Assembly: GCA_035048485.1 (NCBI GenBank)
Contig: CM068589.1
Coordinates: 1,167,001 to 1,231,000 of the forward strand
Source: Pteria penguin
Lineage: Eukaryota > Mollusca > Bivalvia > Pterioida > Pteriidae
Direction of reading: 5' to 3'
DNA length: 64,000 bases
Shown here: positions 37,101 to 45,136 of the stretch, piece after piece
How positions within the stretch are numbered: the stretch's first letter is position 1
Layout: each line of letters starts with the position of its first letter
Program-made: the position numbers and the translations under genes
Notes under the pieces: model-generated
The model's database searches: none
Told to the model about the DNA's origin: nothing
The model's input: the letters and a program-made list of their open reading frames with translations, nothing else

Positions 37101-40100
37101 CTTGTCGATATAGACTTATTCTATATGATTGTATGTGTGGTAAGTCGGTATTACAGAACTCTTGTGGATATAGACTTATTCTGTATAATTGTATGTGTGG
37201 TAAGTCAGTATTACAGAACTCTTGTGGATGTAGACTTATTCTGTATGATTGTATGTGTGGTAAGTCAGTATTACAGAACTCTTGTGGATATAGACTTATT
37301 CTGTATGATTGTATGTTTGGTAAGTCGGTATTACAGAACTCTTGTGGATATAGACTTATTCTGTATGATTGTATGTGTGGTAAGTCGGTATTACAGAACT
37401 CTTGTCGATATAGACTTATTCTGTATATTTGAAATTAAAGGATACTCTCTGAATCATAATTTAATGACCCCTCAATTTGAGTTTTCTTTGTTTTTGTTTT
37501 TTGGGGGGTGGGGGTTGTTGTTTTTCTTGTTTTTTTTTTTTTTTTTTGGTTTTTATTTTTGGGGGTGGGTGGGATGTTTTTGTTTTTGTTTGTATAAATG
37601 TTTTGTTTTTGGGGGTTTTTTTTGGGGGGGGGGGGTTGTTTGTATGGTTGTTTTTTTTTTTGGGGGGGGGGGGTAGGGGTGTATTTATTTTGTTTTTTCT
37701 TTGTGTTTGCTTGTTTATTTTTCGTTTTTGTTTGTTTTGTTTTGTTTTCCTTTTGGTCTTCTTTATTGGTTTTGTTCTTTAGTTGTTTTTTATTTTGAGT
37801 GGCCAGTTTATCGTAGTAAATTCTAATTCAATCTTTTTATACTTTGACAGTTTGTAGATTTGTTTATCTTTTTCTTACAATCGTGTTTATATTTCCAGGA
37901 TTCTTCATTCCATTTAACTTCTTGCCGGATCTAGCGAAAGATATGAATTTATCGTCTCACAAAGGGGCGTTGCTGATATCTCTTATAGGCGTTACCAACA
38001 CTGTAACAAGGATTGTGGTTGGCTATGTGTCAGATCGACCCTGGGCTGATGCTCTAATCATCAACAACGTCTCATTGATGCTCGGTGGCGCAGCTACTAT
38101 AGCCGTACCGTTGCTGCAGTATTTTGAATACTTGGTTGTGTACACTGTAGTGTTCGGTGCAGCAATAGGTAGGTATCTTGCCAAATGAGAGGGATCGTTG
38201 AGGTAAAAAAAATCGTAATTAACGAGAGTCGTTATTGGCCGAACTGATGTAGGGTTCATTGAGGTCAAGGCATGGTAATTAACGAGAGTCGTGATTGGCT
38301 GATCTGATGTAGGGTTCATTGAGGTCAAGGCATGGTAATTAATGAGAGTCGTGATTGGCTGATCTGATGTAGGGATCGTTTAGGTCAAGGCATTGTAATT
38401 AACGAGAGTCGTGATTGGCTGATCTGTTGTAGGGATCATTGAGATCAAGGCTTGGTAATTAACGAGAGTCGTGATTGGCTGATGTGATGAAGGGATCGTT
38501 TAGGTCAAAGCATGGTAATTAACGAGAGTCGTGATTGGCTGATCTGATGTAGGGATGTTTAGGTCAAGGCATTGTTATTAACGAGAGTCGTGATTGGCTA
38601 ATGTGATGTAGGGATCGTTTAGGTCAAGGCATGGTAATTAACGAGAGTCGTGATTGGCTGACCTGATGTAGGGATCGTTTAGGTCAAGTCATGGTAATTA
38701 ACGAGAGTCGTGATTGCCTGTTCTGATGTAGGGATCGTTTAGGTCAAGGCATTGTAATTAACGAGAGTCGTGATTGGCTGATCTGATCTGGGATCGTTGA
38801 GATGAAGGCATTGTTATTAACGAGAGTCGTGATTAGCTGATCTGATGTAGGGATCGTTTAGGTCAAGGCATTGTAATTAACGAGAGTCGTAATTGGCTGA
38901 TCTGATGTAGGGATCGTTTAGATCAAGGCATTGTAATTAACGAGAGTCGTGATTGGCTGATCTGATGTAAGGATCGTTTAGGTCAAGGCATGATAATTAA
39001 CGAGAGTCGTGATTGGCTGATCTGATGAAGGGATCGTTTAGGTCAAGGCATGGTAATTAACGAGAGTCGTGATTGGCTGATCTGATGTAGGGATCGTTTA
39101 GGTCAAGGCATTGTAATTAACGAGAGTCGTGATTGGCTGATCTGATGTAGGGATCGTTTAGGTCAAGGCATTGTAATTAACGAGAGTCGTGATTGGCTGA
39201 TCTGATGTAGGGATCGTTTAGGTCAAGGCATGGTAATTAACGAGAGTCGTGATTGGCTGATCTGATGCAGGGATCGTTTAGGTCAAGGCATTGTAATTAA
39301 CGAGAGTCGTGATTGGCTGATCTGATGTAGGGATCGTTGAGGTCAAGGCATTGTAATTAACGAGAGTCGTGATTGGCTGATCTGATGTAGGGATCGTTTA
39401 GGTCAAAGCATGGTAATTAACGAGAGTCGTGATTGGCTGATCTGATGTAGGGATCGTTTAGGTCAAGGCATGGTAATTAACGAGAGTCGTGATTGGCTGA
39501 TCTGATGCAGGGATCGTTTAGGTCAAGGCATGGTAATTAACGAGAGTCGTGATTGGCTGATCTGATCTAGGGATCATTGAGGTCAAGGCATTGTAATTAA
39601 CGAGAGTCGTGATTGGCTGATGTGATGTAGGGATCGTTTAGGTCAAGGCATGGTAATTAACGAGAGTCGTGATTGGCTAATGTGATGTAGGGATCGTTTA
39701 GGTCAAGGCATGGTAATTAACGAGAGTCGTGATTGGCTAATGTGATGTAGGGATCGTTTAGGTCAAGGCATGGTAATTAACGAGAGTCGTGATTGCCTGA
39801 TCTGATGTAGGGATCGTTGAGGTTAAGGCATTGTAATTAACGAGAGTCGTGATTGGCTGATCTGATGTAGGGATCGTTTAGGTCAAGGCATGGTAATTAA
39901 CGAGAGTCGTGATTGGCTGATGTGATGTAGGGATCGTTTAGGTCAAGGCATAGTAATTAACGAGAGTCGTGATTGGCTGATGTTATGTAGGGTTAGAAAA
40001 ACTACGCCATGACCTTGAATGAAGGATTTATCGGTAATAGGCCATTTCCAAATTTCGTTTCTTATATTATAAAATCTTAATTTAATGTGGAATTGTTTGT

Positions 40101-41637
40101 CTGTATGCACGTGATTTGAACAATACTCTGCAAGATTAGTTAAAGCAAAAGGACTACATGTGAACAAACCAAAGGGAAAATAGTGATATGTATACAATAC
40201 TTTAAAACTAATTTTCACATCGATTTGAAATAATTGAAATTCTATAATTGAAACGTCAATATTTGTCCGTGGTTTTTATGGTAATATTTAAGAATTTCAA
40301 AGCGTAATCGAAAACTTGGAATAAGTCAATTGTCTATTCACCTATGTTATCACATTCTAAATAGTCACCTGTCACGTGGTTTGCTTATAGTGGCACCTGT
40401 CTCAGACGTTGCTTATAGAGCCCCTTGTCACATGTGTTGCTTATTTAGGCACCTGTTTTGTGATTGTCTATGGTGGCTACAGCCACACTTGCCTACAGTG
40501 GCACCTGTCCTCATGTTACCTCATGTTACACATCTAACACGTGTTGCCTATAGAGGCAGCTGTCCGGGTGTTGCCTGTGGAGGCACTTGTCATATGTTTG
40601 CTTATGGTAGCACCTGTATCAGGTATTGCCTGTGAAGGCACTTGTCATATGTTTGCTTGTGGTAGCACCTGTATCAGGTATTGCATGTGAAGGCACTTGT
40701 CATATGTTTGCTTGTGGTAGCACCTGCATCAGGTATTGCCTGTGAAGGCACTTGTTATATGTTTGCTTGTGGTAGCACCTGTATCAGGTATTGCCTGTGG
40801 AGGCACTTGTCATATGTTTGCTTATGGTAGCACCTGTATCAGGTGTTGCCTGTGGAGGCACTTGTCATATGTTTGCCTATGGCAGCACTTGTATCGGGCA
40901 CTTGAGTTTAGTGTTTAATTCACATCAACTCAGCATGCAGGCCTCTTTTAAAGTCTCCTTTAGGAGAATTCTGTACTTAAGTTTGACTGTAATTTTAAGT
41001 CTTACTCTTATATTAACTAATCTCGTTGTAGCTGCCTTTGTTTCTCTCCGTTCTATCATCATGGTAGATTTGATGGGAATAGAGAAGTTGACCAACGCCT
41101 TTGGTCTGGTTGTGCTATGTCAGGGCCTTTCATCATTCATTGGATCACCAATAGCAGGTATGTTAAACCGAATCCGAGCCTACTCTTTCATTCATTAGAA
41201 ATTACATCAAAACTTAAACCGAATCGGGGCCTTCTCTCATCATTCATTGGATTTCATATACCAGATTTGAAATATCGAATTTGGGGTCTTCATTATTATT
41301 TTTATTTTTAATTTGACTTGAAGATTAAACTTTTGGTTCAAAAAGACAAAAACAGAAAATTATTCATCAGATTTCAATATCCAAAGTTTTTCATACATTT
41401 CTATACAGACATTTTATATTCAATGGTGTGTATGGTTTTTCAGGTTCACTATCGGACTCGACGGGAACTTATGACGTCACTTTCTACCTGGCAGGTGCGA
41501 CCATCTTCATGGCGGGATTTATTTGTCTGCCGTTACGCCGTATATCGCGATGGGAAAATAATAAACAAACAAAAACAAAATCATTTCTAAATGGGTCAAG
41601 TCCAGAACAGGCACCTATGCTGGGAAAATCTACTTAA
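29667..41637 (+). CDS. Monocarboxylate-transporter-like protein (SLC16/MCT family), six coding exons, 597 aa
   Basis: Gene-level model joining six exons: 29667-29970, 32510-32653, 35604-36359, 37899-38168, 41032-41157 and 41444-41637. All five introns are GT-AG and all interrupt a codon after its first base, so the 1794-nt CDS stays in frame to TAA at 41635. The product should be a 12-TM plasma-membrane major facilitator transporter. The first MCT signature is APDGGWGWV (residues 42-50). The second is GYYFDKKRAFATGIA (165-179) with the following glycines in TM5. A hydrophilic loop of about 155 residues (226-379) separates TM6 from TM7. The second half contains SLRSII, GIEKLTNAFG and SPIAG motifs typical of the family. 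The residues that in MCT1 are Lys38 and Asp302 appear to be non-basic and Asn435, while the Arg306 equivalent is kept (Arg439). This points to an orphan-type MCT rather than a classical proton-lactate carrier (inference from memory of MCT1). The substrate cannot be told. The paralog is unassigned, so no symbol is given. Introns 1, 3 and 4 are filled with minisatellites. Confidence 0.93.
29948..30034 (+). repeat. Tandem duplication of the MCT exon 1 3' boundary
   Basis: AAATGGCGCCTATCTCACCG with donor GTAGGTAAGT and GTATCAGTAACAGACT is repeated 45 bp downstream as AAATGGCGCCTATCTCATCG then GTACGTGTATCAGTAACAGA. Four bases are lost, removing the donor. Only the first copy can be the real splice site. 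Confidence 0.92.
30096..30258 (+). repeat. 40-bp tandem repeat, 4 copies (MCT intron 1)
   Basis: CCAGTTTCTGCTTCTGGTTT plus CCGTACAGATACTTTGGGAG starts at 30101, 30141, 30181 and 30221. Each unit has a pyrimidine-rich stretch ending in ACAG that resembles a 3' splice site. Confidence 0.93.
30340..30958 (+). repeat. 18-bp minisatellite, ~34 copies (MCT intron 1)
   Basis: The unit is TGAAACCCTCCTATCCAC with many variants. The open frames across it (PLKPSY repeats) reflect the 18-bp period. Confidence 0.93.
30959..31338. mobile_element. Fold-back MITE, ~380 bp with ~150-bp inverted arms
   Basis: The left arm 30959-31119 (from TATAGCAATCGGTTATCAA to AACAGGACG) is complementary to the right arm 31191-31338 (CGTCCTGTTT to GAAAACCGACTGCTATA), with internal mismatches and a ~70-bp loop. 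The ends carry TA, as expected for a Tc1/mariner-type non-autonomous element. It sits in MCT intron 1. Confidence 0.8.
31341..31512 (+). mobile_element. tRNA-derived SINE with 8-bp target duplication
   Basis: The head has A box TGGTGTAGTGGTTAAGC and B box GGTTCGATTCC (31397-31407). The body ends GATATAACTGAAATATTG and TTGAAAGCGTAAAACACCAA with an (ACCA)n tail. GCTATACA flanks both sides (31333-31340 and 31513-31520), a clean target-site duplication. It inserted at the end of the fold-back MITE. Confidence 0.88.
31521..32505. other. MCT intron 1, 3' part: no gene recognised
   Basis: AT-rich with (AAAC)n-like runs near 32128-32170. No other feature is supportable. Confidence 0.5.
32510..32653 (+). 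CDS. MCT-like gene, coding exon 2 (TM2-TM4 part)
   Basis: The exon is 144 nt, bounded by acceptor TTTATACAG (ends 32509) and donor GAG/GTAGGT (32654). In phase with exon 1 it encodes GPIVGVLANKYGCRAV and on through ILLFGGIG. This is the TM2 end, the short basic loop typical of MFS proteins, TM3 and the start of TM4. It is too short to stand out as a long open frame. It was found by phase continuity and family resemblance to the segment that should precede exon 3. Confidence 0.92.
33336..33692 (+). repeat. Low-complexity block in MCT intron 2: (ATT)n, poly-G and T-rich tracts
   Basis: ATT runs at about 33345-33402 and 33630-33690 flank G homopolymers (33325-33338, 33487-33497, 33556-33567) in T/G-rich sequence; GAGTG(A/G)GTTATTAT recurs after each G run, so the block itself was duplicated. 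Confidence 0.9.
33800..34035 (-). mobile_element. tRNA-derived SINE, minus strand, with duplicated B-box segment
   Basis: Read on the minus strand: A-box-like GGCACAGTGGATGAGGTGC, then B boxes GGGTTCGATTTC and GGGTTCGATTCCC about 25 bp apart, then GGCACGTAAAAGATCCC and a TCGGGTGGATCCG block. The last part matches the 60.4-kb fragment, placing both in one family. Confidence 0.78.
34060..34170 (+). repeat. (TTTC)n/(TTTA)n/(TA)n microsatellite
   Basis: Tetranucleotide runs of TTTC then TTTA, ending in (TA)n. Confidence 0.95.
34171..35600. other. MCT intron 2, 3' part: unidentified sequence
   Basis: About 1.4 kb of non-simple sequence. GAGAACTGGTG(G/A)TGTTCTCACC occurs twice (about 34828 and 34862); each copy is itself an inverted repeat. 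A B-box-like GGGTTCGAATGC lies near 34232. No coding capacity. It could be a non-autonomous element, but no ends were identified. Confidence 0.4.
35604..36359 (+). CDS. MCT-like gene, coding exon 3 (TM4-TM7, central loop)
   Basis: The acceptor is a pyrimidine tract plus CAG ending at 35603; the donor TTTG/GTAAGT is at 36360. The exon encodes residues 150-401: GIGFGFMYLPAIVMV (TM4), the second MCT signature around Tyr166-Gly186 (TM5), TM6 ending near Phe224-Arg225, and a long polar loop rich in Lys, Arg and Ser. It finishes inside TM7 (SPTFLIYGTSCFLCMF). The last ten exonic bases and the donor form part of the 60-bp tandem unit that fills the start of intron 3. The open frame runs past the donor to a stop at 36770, so downstream donors could extend the exon in frame by 20-120 residues, but this would interrupt TM7. 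Confidence 0.95.
36350..37433 (+). repeat. 60-bp minisatellite, 18 copies, carrying the exon 3 splice donor in each unit
   Basis: The unit is TGTATGTTTG/GTAAGTCAGT, ATTACAGAACTCTTGTCGAT and ATAGACTTATTCTGTATGAT. Donors lie at 36360 plus multiples of 60 up to 37380 with no indel. Seventeen are GTAAGT and one (36600) is GTAGGT. The first unit's TGTATGTTTG is the 3' end of MCT exon 3. Confidence 0.97.
37480..37790 (+). repeat. T/G low-complexity tract before MCT exon 4
   Basis: Long T runs alternate with G runs (37502-37513, 37624-37636, 37663-37678). The predicted Phe/Gly-rich frames are artefacts. Confidence 0.9.
37899..38168 (+). CDS. MCT-like gene, coding exon 4 (TM7-TM10)
   Basis: The acceptor TTTATATTTCCAG ends at 37898 and the donor ATAG/GTAGGT is at 38169. 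The exon completes TM7 with GFFIPFNFLPDLA, a strongly family-typical motif, then encodes TM8 with GVTNTVTRIVVGYVSDRPW and on through TM9-TM10. Asn435 sits where MCT1 has its proton-coupling Asp302, and Arg439 is retained (alignment by eye). The 60-bp intron 4 array begins about 20 bp after the donor. Confidence 0.94.
38188..39992 (+). repeat. 60-bp minisatellite, ~30 copies (MCT intron 4)
   Basis: The unit is AGGGATCGTTTAGGTCAAGG, CATGGTAATTAACGAGAGTC and GTGATTGGCTGATCTGATGT. It begins about 20 bp after the exon 4 donor. Length is exactly 60 bp over most of the array, with a few 59-bp units. Confidence 0.96.
39993..40369. other. MCT intron 4 spacer, no feature recognised
   Basis: AT-rich unique-looking sequence between the two intron 4 arrays. 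Confidence 0.5.
40370..40905 (+). repeat. 55-bp minisatellite, ~6 clear copies plus diverged start (MCT intron 4)
   Basis: The unit is TGTATCAGGTATTGCCTGTG, AAGGCACTTGTCATATGTTT and GCTTGTGGTAGCACC. Units before 40560 are diverged. It ends about 125 bp before exon 5. Confidence 0.92.
41032..41157 (+). CDS. MCT-like gene, coding exon 5 (TM10-TM11)
   Basis: The exon is 126 nt. The acceptor is TCTCGTTGTAG ending at 41031 and the donor GCAG/GTATGT is at 41158. It encodes AAFVSLRSIIMVDLMGIEK followed by LTNAFGLVVLCQGLSSFIG and SPIAG. This is the diagnostic MCT segment in which the VSLR and EKLTNAFG motifs precede TM11. Decayed copies of the exon end are found downstream in the intron at about 41176, 41227 and 41284. 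Confidence 0.94.
41123..41300 (+). repeat. Decayed tandem copies of the MCT exon 5 3' boundary
   Basis: GGGCCTTTCATCATTCATTG (exon 5) followed by the donor and TTAAACCGAATC is echoed at 41176 (GAGCCTACTCTTTCATTCAT, then TTAAACCGAATC), 41227 (GGGCCTTCTCTCATCATTCA) and weakly at 41284. Spacing is 51-57 bp. Only the first copy keeps a donor. Confidence 0.7.
41444..41637 (+). CDS. MCT-like gene, terminal coding exon 6 (TM12 and cytoplasmic tail)
   Basis: The acceptor ATGGTTTTTCAG ends at 41443. The exon encodes GSLSDSTGTYDVTFYLAGA, the family-typical loop before TM12, then TM12 (TIFMAGFICLPL). A tail of about 32 residues, basic and then polar, ends in PMLGKST with stop TAA at 41635-41637. No classical AATAAA was seen in the first few hundred bases after the stop, so the 3' UTR end is not defined. 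Confidence 0.94.
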
Positions 41638-42478
41638 ATTCAGGCACAATCGCCATTAGAAAATCGATATGGCAGCAGTTGGAAACTTTTTTTTTCATTT
41701 TCACGTCATGAATGTATAAATGATCCCTCGAACATTGAGGAAATTATGACGTCACAATGAAAGTGTGTGTTGAGCATTTGAAATGTGACCATCCACATGT
41801 TGTATATCGCAGAATATTTGTGTATTTCTCGTGTGTCGCTGCTATACGAACAGCACATATAAGGATCTCAAGAAAGAGAATTATGTGAGACCCTCCCAGG
41901 AAAAGTGTTGTAGAAACAGTCTGTGTTTTCAATATGCTATATTAGTCATTTTGTGAGGAAGCAATTCAACCAAAAACTTATTTTTCCTACTTGATAAAGA
42001 CTTACAATCATTGCCCAGACTTACTCCTTTCTTATCATCCTAAATACAATGAATGACCAGGTGTTCTTAATTCTAAACAAGCCTTGTTCTATTATTTATA
42101 GTAAACCAACTAACAAGATAACCAGATAATAAGATATTTTAAGGTAAGTGAGTAAGATATATTGCCAGAGGTCATGCAGATTTCTGGCTTTTTATCATTT
42201 ACTTCTCGTTCGCAGACACAAATAAGTACAGGAAAATTCAGAATATATGATTTTAATTGAAATGTATGAAATAATACAACTGCTACTGACAATGGCATGA
42301 ACTGGAATTCTTAGAAAGTGTTGTCAAACTACAGGTGTCATTTCCACATGGTAAAATATCAATATGAAAGATCGATATATTTAGGGGTTGGATTCGAGTT
42401 TGCAGTTAAGGAGCAACTTTTTTTTTATTTTTATGGAAAGGGGGAGGGGGTGCAGGAAGAATTTTGTGTGCCGGTGTT
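41638..42478. other. MCT 3' flank / 3' UTR region
   Basis: No clear AATAAA polyadenylation signal was seen shortly after the stop, and the short open frames here are not convincing. Confidence 0.45.
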
Positions 42479-42479
42479 A

Positions 42480-42665
42480 TATTGTAGTTTTACCCCCCTA
42501 GCCATCCCCCGGAAAAACGCCTTTATAGTAGTTTTTCCCCCCGGAAAAATGGCTATATAGTAGTTTTCCCCGGGGGGAAATTTGGCTGTATAGCCATTTT
42601 TCCCCCCTCTTATAAGCATTGTCCCCGGGGAAAAACTACTATATAGTGGATCCCCCCCCCCCCCC
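42480..42665. repeat. Cluster of nested palindromes (TATAGTAGTTTTTCCCC / GGGGAAAAACTACTATA)
   Basis: CTATATAGTAGTTTTCCCC at about 42552-42571 is inverted at 42625-42645 (GGGGAAAAACTACTATATAG). CCCCGG(GG)GAAA elements recur every 30-50 bp. A C run follows. The minus-strand frame over it is a by-product. Confidence 0.8.
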
Positions 42666-42997
42666 AATGTGAAATTCCAGATTTTCTTTTCACACATACA
42701 TGTAAGTAAATCCAGCTTATTACCTTGTTAACATCAAATAGATTTCTATTTAAAATAGAGATATCTCACCTTTTTATACGGGGATATATCCAATTAATTT
42801 AGAGATATCTCATTTTCTTAAGTAGAAATGTCTTCAATTTTAATCTCTTTTCCAAATACAAATGCTTATATTTAGAACAGAGATTTATCTACTGGAATTT
42901 TATTCACGATACCTTTATTTAATCCGAAAAATCTCTCTATATATATATATACATTTATATATACAAATGGAAAAAAAGAAAAAAAAAACCAGTTCGT

Positions 42998-43450
42998 TTT
43001 ATACCCCTGGAATGAAATTTGGGGACATCTAGTTTTTTACCTGTCTCTGACTCTTACCCTGTGGCAAAAACTTTGACTATATCGTTTATACCAAGAGGTA
43101 CACGGCTTTAAAACTCCCATATAGTTTTCTTGTGATGGGACCTTTTATTTGGGACCATGATTTTTTATTTTTAACTAGTGACTTTGACCTTGGTGCTCTA
43201 CGTTTTCAAAAACTTAAACTTTGGCTGTATCTTTTGTACCAAAAAGAGAAGGGGTTTTGAACTTCATATATAGATTACTTGTGATACGATCTTTAATGTG
43301 GGACCATGATTTTTTACCTAATGACCTTGACCTTGAAGTGTGACCTACTTTTCAAAAACTTTAACCTTGACTATATCTTCTACACAAAAGGGTGTAGAGC
43401 TTTGAAACTTAGTATATAGATACTTTAAGATGAAACCTTTCATACTTTGC
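42998..43450 (+). repeat. Diverged ~125-150-bp tandem repeat, ~3 copies, of a dispersed bivalve-type family
   Basis: Each copy has GTGA(C/T)...TTGACCTTG, a TTTTCAAAAACTT(T/A)AAC block, GACTATATCTT, an AGGGTGTAGAGCTTTGAAACT-like block and CTTGTGAT(A/G). The pattern resembles a repeat I recall from molluscs. It contains TGACCTTGACCTTG half sites near 43321. Confidence 0.6.
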
Positions 43451-44160
43451 GTAAGGGACAAGGAAATCACATTCTTGTGATCATGATTTACAACAACTGC
43501 GACTAGACAAGACTTGTTGTAGATTGCAAATCGTGGACACCTGGGTGGACTTCCCTTCTGTTATTTTCATGTTCATCATGTACTCTGTACATACATACAT
43601 ACTGGGGTTTTTTTTATTATTTTTAATGACAATACAGAACTTACCGAGGTCTACCGAGACATAACATACAAATTAGTAGAGCAGCAAAAGAGGACTGTAA
43701 CCGGAGTAGAACTCGAAACCTTGTGTCATGCAAAAAGTGGTCACCGCTGATGTGAATAACATGATCCAAGCGTGACGTTAGACAGATTCATACGCAGGGT
43801 TTTGATACAGCCCCTAACCGTCACATGCAGTAAGAGGAAGAAGGGAACTAGTGTACGATAAGCGGCGGTTCTTTTCAAACGCTCAGGCAAAATTTCGTTG
43901 TTAATCAAAATATCACTTTACTGTAAACTATAAATACCATACTTTTAACTTACTGAAATTCTCCAGAAGAGTGAACTTGACTTGTTTTTGTTTTTGTTTT
44001 TGTTTTTTGTTTTTTTGGTTTTTTTTGTTTTGTTTTTTTTCGTACGAATCCATAGAAATCATCGCTAATCGATTTGAGATTGTATCAAAACCCTGTGGGA
44101 TTTTTATGTATCATATAACTAGTACTGTATTTGCCCTGAGAACACTGTTTCACTACTGAG
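43451..44160. other. Non-coding stretch, no gene recognised
   Basis: It contains a (TTTTTG)n-rich tract at 43983-44040. The sequence at 43690-43780 looks vaguely tRNA-like but lacks proper A and B boxes. Confidence 0.45.
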
Positions 44161-44998
44161 TGGAACAAGCACCGGTGGTGTTGCCTGTCTCACAAACCAT
44201 GGCCGAGACAGGGGCTGAGACACAGGAAGTTGATCTCGGCCCTGGTTTGAAGGTGGTCTCAGCCCTCCAATTTTAACAGCAATTTATGAAGAAAAAAAAG
44301 AGCTTCCAGTAATAATTCTTATGAAAATAAACTCTGTAGGTCATAATTTACTTTTAAAAAGTTTAAATATTATTCAAAAATTGTTTCAAAACGTGTAAAA
44401 TGCCCAAAATATATTACTATAAAAATGGCGCTAATTAGCATCTTTCAGTTACATGTACTTCTTGTAAAAATAGAACAAAATCACGCGATTTCAAAATCAA
44501 AATGTATCCGGGCGATAGGGTGCTGAATTCGCTTGCTAGATGAATAAGTGAATATGGATGATCTAATTGAAAAACAAAGCCATCTTGAAGAAAATAACGA
44601 CGTAGGGCCGAACGGTGATGGCGTAAACGCGGAGGAAAATCGCACCGACGAAGTTTCAAACGATCACAAGCGATCAGTTAATGATTGTTTCATAGGAAGA
44701 CACTTCAAAATTCATTCTGGACAAAAGATACAAAAACACTGAGGAAAACTGAAGGGAACGTGAAAATATTTACCCAATGGCTAACAGGAATGTGCAATGC
44801 ATCGCGCCAAATGTACTAGATCCATCCAAACGAATTAAATATGTATATATGAACATATCTTGAAAGAAATGTCTGTTAAACAAATGTCTCAAAAGGCGAT
44901 AAAACCCCGTGTGTCAGCGCACCAATAAGTATATATTGGTATTATAACAGTTCCTGTTATCTACTAATAACAGTATACAGTTGTTGACTGGGGTTGAG
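44161..44998. other. Unidentified repetitive sequence with GAGAC/GTCTC motifs
   Basis: CCGAGACAGGGGCTGAGAC and GGTGGTCTCAGCCCTCC at 44210-44265 echo GATCTCAGCCCTCGGTCCGG at 45580-45600. A mobile-element relation with the hairpin at 45 kb is possible. The frame 44548-44742 is not recognisable. Confidence 0.4.
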
Positions 44999-45004
44999 GT
45001 CAAT

Positions 45005-45136
45005 AGCTGATTTGTTGGACCCGAGGATGAACTGTTGACCGAGGCCGAAGGCGTCGATCAACAGTTCATCCTCGGGTCCAACAAATCAGCTGTAGGCCTC
45101 GGTCAACAGTTCATCCTCGGGTCCAACAAATCAGCT
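45005..45136. repeat. Perfect 42-bp inverted repeat with a third tandem arm
   Basis: 45005-45046 is an exact reverse complement of 45095-45136. A third, 34-bp arm at 45058-45091 is identical to 45103-45136. The core is AGCTGATTTGTTGGACCCGA. Diverged CAACAG/GGTCCAACAG pieces continue to about 45470. Confidence 0.92.

Noticed and set aside
36357..37676. 439-aa plus-strand frame overlapping MCT exon 3 and the 60-bp array
   Set aside because: It is in a different frame from the exon 3 protein and consists of the 60-bp unit followed by T/G low-complexity sequence.
38150..38200. Exon 4 donor as the seed of the intron 4 60-bp array
   Set aside because: GTAGGTATCTT at the donor and GTAGGGATCGTT in the unit are similar, but the array starts 20 bp after the donor and the flanking bases do not align, so seeding is not supported.
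44548..44742. 64-aa frame starting MNMDDLIEKQSHLEENN
   Set aside because: No acceptor or donor in phase, no recognisable domain, and surrounded by repeat-like sequence.
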